Shown: piece after piece, positions 1-5,187 of the stretch
How positions within the stretch are numbered: the stretch's first letter is position 1
How the letters are laid out: each line of letters opens with the position of its first letter
From: Bacteroidota bacterium
Lineage (GTDB): Bacteria > Bacteroidota > Bacteroidia > B-17B0 > Aurantibacillaceae
Length of the DNA stretch: 5,307 bases
NCBI GenBank assembly: GCA_023433205.1
Contig: JAEZDS010000025.1
Span: forward strand, 1 to 5,307
Direction: 5' to 3'
Translations under genes and position numbers: made by a program
The notes under the pieces: model-generated
What the model was told of the DNA's origin: nothing
What the model saw: the letters and a program-made list of their open reading frames with translations, nothing else
Database searches by the model: none

Positions 1-2321
1 GCCTTTAGCTCTATCCTGCTCATCTGCACCTTTCTCTCATACTCAATCCGCTGCTTCTTTTTGATGTTGTACAAACGCAGCATAAACACCAGATAAATAA
101 GCGCCAGAAGTCCCAGAATTGCGCTAAGCTGGAACCACCAGGTCATATAAACAGGGGCCTTGATCCTGAAACTGAAAACGGTCGGAGCCTCGTTCCACAC
201 ACCTTCATTGTTAGACGAGCGGATCTTAAAGGTATAATTGCCGGGAGCCAGGTTGGTGTACTTGATGTAATTTTCTGTGCCGGGTTCACTCCAGTTTTCA
301 TCCTGCTTCAAACCTTCCAGCTTGCGCTGATACAGAACTTTGTCGGGATTGGTAAGACAAATTCCACGGTAGTAAAATGCTATGGTATTCATGTCGCTGG
401 GAAGTCTTACACTGTCTTCCAGCAGGGTATCCTCATTCAGCAGTCTTATGCCCTGCAGCAGCGTTTTATTGGGCACTGTATTTGTTTTGTAGTTAAAGGG
501 CTGGTGCCTAATCAGGCCGCTTACCGTACCAAACCATAGGGTGCCATCCTCATCTTCCCAGATGCCATTGCCGTTACACTCTACGCCGGCAAATCCTTCC
601 TGCCTGCCGAACGAGGTAATTTCCATTGTTCCGTCCGACAAAAATTTCTGCAGATCAAGCCGGTTAATGCCCTGGTTGGTTCCAATCCACATATAACGGC
701 CGTCTCTGGTGAACTCAATGGAATAAACGAGCTCTGAGTTCAGGCCATCCAGGTCGGTGATCCTGCGCAGGGTCCCGGCTTTTATATCAAGCACCAGAAC
801 ACCGTTGAGCGATGCGGCGAAGATCAGTCCACGGCTGTAGCGCAGGGTAAAAAAAGTTTCTTCATTCAGCTCAAGAGCCGAACTTATATTTATCAATGTG
901 TCGTTGTCCAATCGAAAAAGGCCGGCCTTAAAAGTGCCTGCATACAACCTTTGCTGTTCATCCTCGCAGAAACCATAAACCGTAAAATCTTCGGCTGAAC
1001 TTATAGGATAAAATCTTGTATGGGCGCGGCCTCCCTTCCACAGCAGAGAAACTACGCCATTGTTGCCACCAAGCCATATCCTGCCATCAGCTGCCTGGTA
1101 CATAACATCTATCTGTCCTGAAAATTCATCGGGCAGTTTTATCTGATAAAAATGCCCGTTCCTGTACTCAAGCAACTGATGGCCTGCACCGAATAAAAGT
1201 CTGCCTTCCTGGTCCTGCAGACCCGATCTGCAGGTATTACTTTGAATGCCGTTTGCGGGACCATAACGTACAAATCCATCTTTTGTTCCCTTAAAAATTC
1301 CGCTGTTCTGGCTGCAGACCCACAGATTCTGCCGGTTGTCGCGAAAAACCTGAAAAACGAAAGCGGTGCCCAACCCGCCGGCCACATCAAAGGTCGCAAA
1401 TGAGTTATCACGGTACCTGTAAAGACCACTGTGTGTGCCCATCCACACGTTCTTCTCACGGTCGCCTATGATACAGCGAACCTGATTCGAATTATTCGAG
1501 GAAGCGATGTTGTAGTATTCAAAAGACTTTCCGTCAAACCGAATAAGTCCGGCCTGCGACCCTATCCACAGGTATTTATTGCGTTCATTAAACAAGGCAG
1601 AAATGTTTTCGTCCTGAAGTCCGTGACTTTCGCGGTAATTTGTGATCCTGCCCGATAAGAGGTCATAAAAACTGAGTCCTGCTGCTGTTCCGGCAACGAT
1701 AAAATTTTTATACCGTGTAATACAGTTCACTTCATTTGACGCAAGGCCCTGCTTCTGATCAATGATCCTGAAAGTGTTATGTCCCAGCAGTACTATCCCT
1801 TTATCAGTTCCCACGTAAATTACCGTGGTGTCGGGGTTATACAAAAAATTAACGCGGTAGCCCTCCAGGCTTTTTATGGGCAGCACGGTGTCATTTCTGA
1901 ATGTGTACACTCCGCGGGGTGTACCCACATAAATTGAGTGATGGTATCCTTTACAGAAGGAAGTGATCTGTGGCCGGTGATAGTCACCAAACTGCGTAAA
2001 ATTGCTGAAAGTCTTTCCCCGCAGCACACTCAGTCCTTTGTTGGTACCAACAAAAACATCGCCTTTGCTGTCGGTGCAGATGGCATTAACGTGGTGATCC
2101 ACCAATCCATTCTTCCGGTTGTAGTTACTGAACACCTTTCCGTCGAAACGGCTTAATCCCCCGTAGCCCCCGCTCCACAGATAGCCGCTGGTGTCCTGGT
2201 ACATACAAAAAACCTGAACAAAAGGCAGCCCGCTTTCCACACTGTAGTTCTTAAAGAAGTACTGCTGCGCTTCAAGCTTTAAACCTGCACATAACAGGAC
2301 AAAGAAAAATCTATATACCAC
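1..2321 (-). CDS. Two-component sensor histidine kinase, propeller/Y_Y_Y/LytS type, 3' end outside window
   Basis: The reading frame is open without a stop for 773 codons from GTG at 2319-2321 to the left edge, so the C-terminus is missing. Residues 1-18 look like a signal peptide (MVYRFFFVLLCAG core, likely cut after LEA). Residues about 20-620 carry fourteen blade motifs of the form xLWxGtxxGL, with the Trp-equivalent at about 49, 90, 131, 169, 208, 252, 293, 334, 376, 416, 460, 501, 545 and 596, roughly 42 residues apart. A Y_Y_Y domain follows (about 640-722, including LAPGNYTFKIRSSNNEG), then the typical APVYMTWWF entry to one membrane helix (about 729-750), then a basic/coiled linker (KKKQRIEYERK) ending in SRIELKA. 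That ending is what usually precedes the RAQMNPHFIFN phospho-acceptor box of LytS-family kinases (His_kinase, PF06580). The propellers should lie in the periplasm and sense an unidentified ligand. The kinase family is inferred from the linker only, since the catalytic part is not visible. A LytTR response regulator is the usual partner but is not in this window. Confidence 0.9.
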   Translation of the reverse strand, partial: MVYRFFFVLLCAGLKLEAQQYFFKNYSVESGLPFVQVFCMYQDTSGYLWSGGYGGLSRFDGKVFSNYNRKNGLVDHHVNAICTDSKGDVFVGTNKGLSVLRGKTFSNFTQFGDYHRPQITSFCKGYHHSIYVGTPRGVYTFRNDTVLPIKSLEGYRVNFLYNPDTTVIYVGTDKGIVLLGHNTFRIIDQKQGLASNEVNCITRYKNFIVAGTAAGLSFYDLLSGRITNYRESHGLQDENISALFNERNKYLWIGSQAGLIRFDGKSFEYYNIASSNNSNQVRCIIGDREKNVWMGTHSGLYRYRDNSFATFDVAGGLGTAFVFQVFRDNRQNLWVCSQNSGIFKGTKDGFVRYGPANGIQSNTCRSGLQDQEGRLLFGAGHQLLEYRNGHFYQIKLPDEFSGQIDVMYQAADGRIWLGGNNGVVSLLWKGGRAHTRFYPISSAEDFTVYGFCEDEQQRLYAGTFKAGLFRLDNDTLINISSALELNEETFFTLRYSRGLIFAASLNGVLVLDIKAGTLRRITDLDGLNSELVYSIEFTRDGRYMWIGTNQGINRLDLQKFLSDGTMEITSFGRQEGFAGVECNGNGIWEDEDGTLWFGTVSGLIRHQPFNYKTNTVPNKTLLQGIRLLNEDTLLEDSVRLPSDMNTIAFYYRGICLTNPDKVLYQRKLEGLKQDENWSEPGTENYIKYTNLAPGNYTFKIRSSNNEGVWNEAPTVFSFRIKAPVYMTWWFQLSAILGLLALIYLVFMLRLYNIKKKQRIEYERKVQMSRIELK
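2319..2321 (-). promoter_or_regulatory. GTG start codon of the sensor kinase
   Basis: An in-frame TGA lies upstream at 2370-2372, and no ATG, GTG or TTG occurs between it and this GTG. The next in-frame ATG is residue 40, inside the first propeller blade, and starting there would remove the signal peptide. Only the GTG gives a hydrophobic export signal ending at a plausible cleavage site. No Shine-Dalgarno sequence is visible, as is common in Bacteroidota. Confidence 0.7.
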
Positions 2322-2339
2322 AGCTCTGATTCTGAAACC

Positions 2340-2347
2340 TAAATATA
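2340..2347 (-). promoter_or_regulatory. Possible -7 promoter element of the sensor kinase
   Basis: On the minus strand this reads TATATTTA, one base away from the Bacteroidota -7 consensus TAnnTTTG. It lies 18 nt upstream of the GTG start, which would give a very short leader. No TTTG-like -33 element occurs at a normal distance, and the region is A/T rich, so this is a weak call. Confidence 0.25.
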
Positions 2348-2433
2348 TACCGAAAAAGGCAATTGTAGTTCAGTGCGTGCAAATGATCTGCTGCCGCATT
2401 TATACGGAGCCGTGCTATTGATAAAAAGCTTCT

Positions 2434-2441
2434 TAACTTTA
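2434..2441 (+). promoter_or_regulatory. Possible -7 promoter element of idi
   Basis: TAACTTTA differs from the Bacteroidota consensus TAnnTTTG only at its last base and ends 11 nt before the first ATG of idi. The nearest upstream TTTG-like tetramer (ATTG, 2417-2420) is only 13 nt away, shorter than the usual -33/-7 spacing, so the assignment is tentative. Confidence 0.25.
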
Positions 2442-2452
2442 TGTACTTTTAA

Positions 2453-2956
2453 ATGATGGAGGAAGAGGTAATACTGGTTGATGCGTTTGACAATGAGATA
2501 GGCGTAATGGAAAAGCTTGAGGCCCATCGCGGCGCTTTTCTTCACCGTGCTTTTTCAGTTTTTATATTTGATTCACAGAACAGGCTGCTTTTACAACAAA
2601 GGGCGCATGAAAAGTACCACAGCGGCGATCTATTTACCAATACCTGCTGTTCGCATCCACGGCCGGGAGAAGACACCCTTGCCGCCGCAAAAAGAAGGCT
2701 GGCGGAGGAAATGGGTATTTCGGCCGAACTCACATTCAGAACCACCTTTCTTTACCGTTCTGAGTTTGAAAATGGACTGACCGAACATGAACTCGATCAT
2801 ATTTTTGAGGGCCGCAGCGATGAACAGCCCACACCTGATCCCCACGAAGTTCAATCCTTTTGCTGGCTCAGCGTTCCCGAGGTAAAATCGCTGATCAAAG
2901 AAAGTCCCGAACGTTTTACCACCTGGTTCAGGATAGCTATTGAGAAGTTTTACTGA
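2453..2956 (+). CDS. idi: Isopentenyl-diphosphate delta-isomerase, type I
   Basis: The 167-residue product is a Nudix-fold metal-dependent enzyme that interconverts isopentenyl diphosphate and dimethylallyl diphosphate in the cytoplasm, balancing the two isoprenoid building blocks. Aligned by eye to E. coli Idi, the metal and catalytic residues are present: His25 and His31 (AHRGAFLHRAF), catalytic Cys66 and His68 in TNTCCSHPRPGE, Glu86 in the helix RRLAEEMG, and Glu111/Glu113 in TEHELDHIF. The length is near the E. coli enzyme (about 180). Two adjacent ATGs (2453 and 2456) could start the protein. The second aligns equally well with the E. coli N-terminus, and no strong ribosome-binding site decides between them. 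The gene is monocistronic here, divergent from the sensor kinase, and its last 7 bp overlap the end of the convergent ABM gene. No mevalonate or MEP pathway gene is adjacent. Confidence 0.95.
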   Translation: MMEEEVILVDAFDNEIGVMEKLEAHRGAFLHRAFSVFIFDSQNRLLLQQRAHEKYHSGDLFTNTCCSHPRPGEDTLAAAKRRLAEEMGISAELTFRTTFLYRSEFENGLTEHELDHIFEGRSDEQPTPDPHEVQSFCWLSVPEVKSLIKESPERFTTWFRIAIEKFY

Positions 2957-3246
2957 TCGAAAGTGATTTGCTGTACCGTCCAGGCTTCAGCACGCGTATT
3001 AAAATTAACCTTGGTGGCGGCCCATATTTTTTTGAACAGCTCAGAGGCGCGGTAGTTTTCCAGGTGCTGCTCACTTTTCCAGTGACTGTAGGTAAAAAAT
3101 ATCGACGGATTGTTTTTGTCCTGCAGAAGTTCCACGTGCGCGCAACCTTCAAATGTTCTTATGAACTGCCAGTTGGCCTCGTAAACTTTCTTAAAATCCC
3201 CGGTCTTCGCAGGGTCAAAACTCATTTTTACTATGCGCCTTATCAT
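2950..3246 (-). CDS. Antibiotic biosynthesis monooxygenase (ABM) domain protein
   Basis: This 98-residue protein fits the single-domain ABM family (PF03992), small dimeric ferredoxin-like proteins that include quinol monooxygenases such as YgiN and haem-degrading enzymes. It begins IRRIVKMSFDPAK (strand 1). FEGCAHVELLQDKNNPSIFF follows at about 33-52 as the central hairpin, then TYSHWKSEQHLENYRASELF at about 53-72, the conserved Trp/His-rich strand-helix, and it ends near EAWTVQQI. No signal peptide or membrane segment is seen, so it should be cytoplasmic. The start is fixed by a four-base ATGA overlap with the stop of the upstream DUF62 gene; Met8 is a less likely alternative. Its true substrate cannot be read from the sequence. 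Many family members are annotated as monooxygenases without proof, and it may have a non-enzymatic or stress-related role linked to its operon partner. Confidence 0.85.
   Translation of the reverse strand: MIRRIVKMSFDPAKTGDFKKVYEANWQFIRTFEGCAHVELLQDKNNPSIFFTYSHWKSEQHLENYRASELFKKIWAATKVNFNTRAEAWTVQQITFDQ
3243..3246 (-). promoter_or_regulatory. ATGA stop/start overlap (DUF62 stop, ABM start)
   Basis: On the minus strand the four bases read ATGA. ATG (3246-3244) starts the ABM protein, and TGA (3245-3243) ends the DUF62 protein. This arrangement typically gives translational coupling by re-initiation and supports one mRNA for both genes and similar stoichiometry of the products. Confidence 0.85.
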
Positions 3247-4055
3247 GCTATTTCCACTAAAATATTAAAATCAAATTGCCTGCCAATATCATGAGGATGC
3301 AGCATGTCGTAAGCGCTTTGTCCGTTTATGGCCACTTCCAGCCTGCCTACGCTGTTAAACAACAACAGGGGGCTGCCAAACTTTACCTCATCGTATGTAT
3401 TGTAAATTTTACTCAGCCGCAAACCGGGTAATGTTACAGTAAAGTTTTTTGATCCAACCACCTCACTGAACTGTTCACGGGTGATATTTGTGATAATGTT
3501 GCCGAAGTCATCAACATACACGCCCTTTCCGCGCAGAATGTTCTTGTCGAGGTAGCTGTTAAAAGTAAATGACCTGTAGTAATCAGTGGTGGGCGAAGCA
3601 ATATCTTCAACAGGATTTTTTTTTAGCAGGTGAATGGCCGCAGGCACAAAAATATCTTTCAGAAAAAAGTGGTGGGCAGCTGTGCCTTCATAGTATAGCT
3701 GGTAAACTTCTCCGTTAAAGTTTGCATCAAGAAGCGTAAATAAGCCCGAATCGGGACTAATAATAAACTGGTTACGGTGCCGGGCGATCAGGTAGCGTGA
3801 ATTGTCGGCTGAATGACCTTTGTGCTGGCTACGGTCAGCCAGAAACTTTATTGCCACCAGGTGAATGGTATCGGAGGGGAAATGCGGCAGAGCGTTGTTG
3901 AGAACAAAAGCCGCGTCAGATAAATTATTGTCCTTCACTTCGCAACTCAGGTCCAGAATTTGCATGGGAACACCCGAGGAGATGAGCCCGGCCTTAACTA
4001 TGGCAAGATAAGGATCGCGGTAACCAAGGTTGGTGGTTAAAGTAACTATGCCCAT
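3243..4055 (-). CDS. Divergent SAM hydrolase/halogenase-fold (DUF62) protein
   Basis: The 270-residue protein matches the SAM hydroxide adenosyltransferase family (PF01887 N-domain plus its C-terminal beta domain), which includes SAM hydrolases, SalL chlorinase and the fluorinase. Landmarks in order: TLTTNLGYRDPYLAIVKAG (5-23), the SPDSGLFTLL segment (100-109), KDIFVPAAIHLL (133-144), VYVDDFGNIITNIT (179-192) and, near the C-terminus, GRLEVAINGQSAYDML. The FGN and LEVAIN motifs that help form the SAM pocket in characterised members are kept. In contrast, the usual VIDPGVGTxRR loop is replaced by VAIKFLADRSQHKG, the His of the FHGRDIF motif is Phe131, and the Asp of TTDFG is Asn9. Function may therefore be altered; SAM binding without hydrolysis is possible. 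No signal peptide is seen. The start ATG is preceded at 5 nt by a TAnnTTTG-like element, suggesting a nearly leaderless mRNA. It is the first gene of an operon with the ABM gene and is divergent from phoH. Confidence 0.87.
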   Translation of the reverse strand: MGIVTLTTNLGYRDPYLAIVKAGLISSGVPMQILDLSCEVKDNNLSDAAFVLNNALPHFPSDTIHLVAIKFLADRSQHKGHSADNSRYLIARHRNQFIISPDSGLFTLLDANFNGEVYQLYYEGTAAHHFFLKDIFVPAAIHLLKKNPVEDIASPTTDYYRSFTFNSYLDKNILRGKGVYVDDFGNIITNITREQFSEVVGSKNFTVTLPGLRLSKIYNTYDEVKFGSPLLLFNSVGRLEVAINGQSAYDMLHPHDIGRQFDFNILVEIA

Positions 4056-4060
4056 CTTTT

Positions 4061-4068
4061 CAAAATTA
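4061..4068 (-). promoter_or_regulatory. Candidate -7 promoter element of the DUF62-ABM operon
   Basis: The minus strand reads TAATTTTG, a perfect match to the Bacteroidota -7 consensus TAnnTTTG, ending 5 nt before the DUF62 ATG. Transcription would start close to the ATG itself. No clear TTTG -33 element is visible upstream in the A/T-rich stretch, so activity is inferred from the -7 match only. Confidence 0.4.
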
Positions 4069-4093
4069 ATTATTATTTATGCCCTTATTTTTT

Positions 4094-4101
4094 TAAACTT
4101 G
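4094..4101 (+). promoter_or_regulatory. Possible -7 promoter element of phoH
   Basis: TAAACTTG differs from TAnnTTTG at one position. It lies about 53 nt upstream of the phoH ATG, leaving room for a short leader with the Shine-Dalgarno-like AAAGGAAG. No convincing -33 element is visible. Confidence 0.25.
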
Positions 4102-4143
4102 ATCGAAGATTAACAGGGTTATAAACAGAGCGCATTAAACGCT

Positions 4144-4151
4144 AAAGGAAG
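4144..4151 (+). promoter_or_regulatory. Ribosome binding site of phoH
   Basis: AAAGGAAG, with its AGGA core at 4146-4149, lies 5 nt upstream of the ATG at 4155. It is the clearest Shine-Dalgarno-like sequence in a window whose other genes lack one, and it supports this start over the internal Met14. Confidence 0.55.
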
Positions 4152-4154
4152 AAT

Positions 4155-5108
4155 ATGAACGAAAAGATAATTACCCTTGACACCGTGGAACCTATGGAGA
4201 TCTATGGTGCGAACGATGTGAAGCTGAATGTGATCAAAAAACATTTCCCCAAACTCAAACTTATCGCAAGAGGATATTCACTAAAAGTGCTTGGAGAGGG
4301 GAAAGAGATCTCCAAATTTGAAAAAAAACTGAAACTGCTCATTGATCATTATCACAAGACCGGCGTGCTTACCGACACCGTGATCGAACGATTACTGGGT
4401 CAGACCGGCGAAAACATTGTGGCATCGCAGGAAGAGCAGGGAAGCGACATTATTCTTTTCGGGAACAACGGGCTGGTAGTAAAAGCAAAAACAGAGAACC
4501 AGCTGAAAATGGTAAGCTCAATCGGCAGAGAGGACATGCTTTTTGCGGTGGGTCCAGCCGGAACGGGAAAAACCTATACGGCAGTTGCCCTTGCGGTGCG
4601 AGCGCTCAAAAATAAAGAAGTAAAGCGGCTGATCCTTACACGGCCCGCTGTGGAAGCAGGCGAAAATCTGGGATTTTTGCCGGGCGATATGAAAGAAAAG
4701 CTCGATCCATACATGCAGCCGCTTTATGACGCGCTTAATGACATGATCCCTACCGATAAACTGAACCAGTACCTTGAGAACCGCACTGTGCAGATAGCGC
4801 CTCTGGCGTTTATGCGCGGTCGCACACTGGATAACGCTTTTGTGATTCTTGATGAGGCGCAGAACACTACTGAAAGTCAGATGAAAATGTTCCTCACCAG
4901 GATGGGTGCGAACGCGAAATTTATCATTACAGGCGATGTCACACAAATAGATCTGCCCGTAAAACAACCCAGCGGACTGCTTCAGGCGCTGCGGCTCTTA
5001 AAAAAGGTTGAAGGTATTTCTATTGTTGAGCTCGACAACACAGATGTGATCCGTCATAAACTGGTTAAGTCCATCATTGAAAGATACGAGCTGGGGATCA
5101 AGGCCTGA
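4155..5108 (+). CDS. PhoH-family ATPase (PhoL/YbeZ-like)
   Basis: The 317-residue cytoplasmic P-loop ATPase has the full-length PhoH-like layout. An N-terminal KH-like/PhoH N-region covers about 1-115 (IYGANDVKLNVIKKHFPKLK). Walker A GPAGTGKT is at 133-140, the signature TRPAVEAGENLGFLPGD runs from 162 with the following LDPYMQPLYDAL, GRTLDNAFVILDEAQNTT at 222-239 contains the Walker B Asp-Glu (233-234), TGDVTQIDLP at 259-268 is a sensor-like motif, and the conserved IRHKLVKSIIERY closes the domain. All expected nucleotide-binding residues are present. The family is tied by genomic and experimental work in E. coli to YbeY, RNA processing and ribosome maturation, and is structurally related to helicase-like ATPases; the exact role is not settled. 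It has no operon partner within the window: it is divergent from the DUF62-ABM operon and convergent with the epimerase gene. Confidence 0.95.
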   Translation: MNEKIITLDTVEPMEIYGANDVKLNVIKKHFPKLKLIARGYSLKVLGEGKEISKFEKKLKLLIDHYHKTGVLTDTVIERLLGQTGENIVASQEEQGSDIILFGNNGLVVKAKTENQLKMVSSIGREDMLFAVGPAGTGKTYTAVALAVRALKNKEVKRLILTRPAVEAGENLGFLPGDMKEKLDPYMQPLYDALNDMIPTDKLNQYLENRTVQIAPLAFMRGRTLDNAFVILDEAQNTTESQMKMFLTRMGANAKFIITGDVTQIDLPVKQPSGLLQALRLLKKVEGISIVELDNTDVIRHKLVKSIIERYELGIKA

Positions 5109-5132
5109 GATAGGAAGTAGAAAGAACGGAGA

Positions 5133-5186
5133 ATAAAGGACAGCGGGCGGTTGGCAATGGGCAGTTAGCAGCAGGGAGTCCTTTAT
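5133..5186. repeat. Perfect 9-bp inverted repeat in convergent gap, possible weak bidirectional terminator
   Basis: ATAAAGGAC (5133-5141) and GTCCTTTAT (5178-5186) are exact reverse complements separated by 36 nt. They lie between the phoH stop (5108) and the stop of the convergent epimerase gene (5188), the place where a two-way terminator would be expected. The 3' side of each arm is U-rich within the stem, but there is no U-tract beyond it and the loop is long, so intrinsic termination is uncertain. Confidence 0.5.
5142..5176. repeat. Degenerate tandem heptamer array, five units (consensus near AGTTGGC)
   Basis: Five contiguous 7-mers can be read: AGCGGGC, GGTTGGC, AATGGGC, AGTTAGC and AGCAGGG. 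They share the pattern A-G-N-N-G/A-G-C and fill the loop between the two 9-bp inverted arms. The preceding purine-rich segment (5109-5132, GATAGGAAGTAGAAAGAACG onward) has a similar decayed-repeat look. Arrays of this style are familiar to me in intergenic DNA of Bacteroidota; that comparison is from memory. Confidence 0.5.
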
Positions 5187-5187
5187 A

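Larger units (their letters stand above)
2322..2452. other. Divergent intergenic region between sensor kinase and idi
   Basis: These 131 bp separate two genes transcribed away from each other, so both promoters should lie here. Candidate -7 elements are TATATTTA on the minus strand (2340-2347) and TAACTTTA on the plus strand (2434-2441). Only short inverted repeats are present, such as ACGG-AG-CCGT at 2404-2413 and AAATG/CATTT at 2381-2401, too short to call operators. No RNA gene or small open reading frame is supported. Confidence 0.6.
4056..4154. other. Divergent intergenic region between DUF62 operon and phoH
   Basis: This 99-bp A/T-rich spacer must contain the promoters of both flanking units. 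On the minus strand it holds TAATTTTG (4061-4068). On the plus strand TAAACTTG at 4094-4101 is one mismatch from TAnnTTTG and could serve phoH, with a leader of roughly 50 nt. A short GCG/CGC pair (4130-4142) flanks seven bases and is too short to call an operator. Confidence 0.5.

Noticed and set aside
1139..2156. Several open frames of 72-106 codons (1139-1459 minus, 1431-1658 plus, 1938-2156 plus)
   Set aside because: All lie inside the continuous 773-codon sensor-kinase frame, which has clear repeated blade motifs. None has its own domain or ribosome-binding context.
2381..2413. Short inverted repeats between the kinase and idi (AAATG/CATTT and ACGG-AG-CCGT)
   Set aside because: Stems of 4-5 bp are expected by chance in 131 bp, and they do not overlap the promoter candidates in an operator-like way.
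2968..3294. 108-codon plus-strand frame opposite the ABM gene
   Set aside because: The minus-strand frame has family motifs and an ATGA coupling with its neighbour. The plus-strand frame has no recognisable features and spans two genes.
3243..4055. Reading the DUF62 gene as a true fluorinase or chlorinase for halometabolite synthesis
   Set aside because: Halogenase-specific features (the fluorinase insertion loop and halide-pocket residues) are not visible, and no biosynthetic cluster surrounds it. Fold membership alone does not support halogenation.
4518..4967. 149-codon open frame on the minus strand opposite phoH
   Set aside because: It lies wholly inside the well-conserved PhoH ATPase core, and its translation shows no recognisable domain. 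It is a shadow of the real gene.
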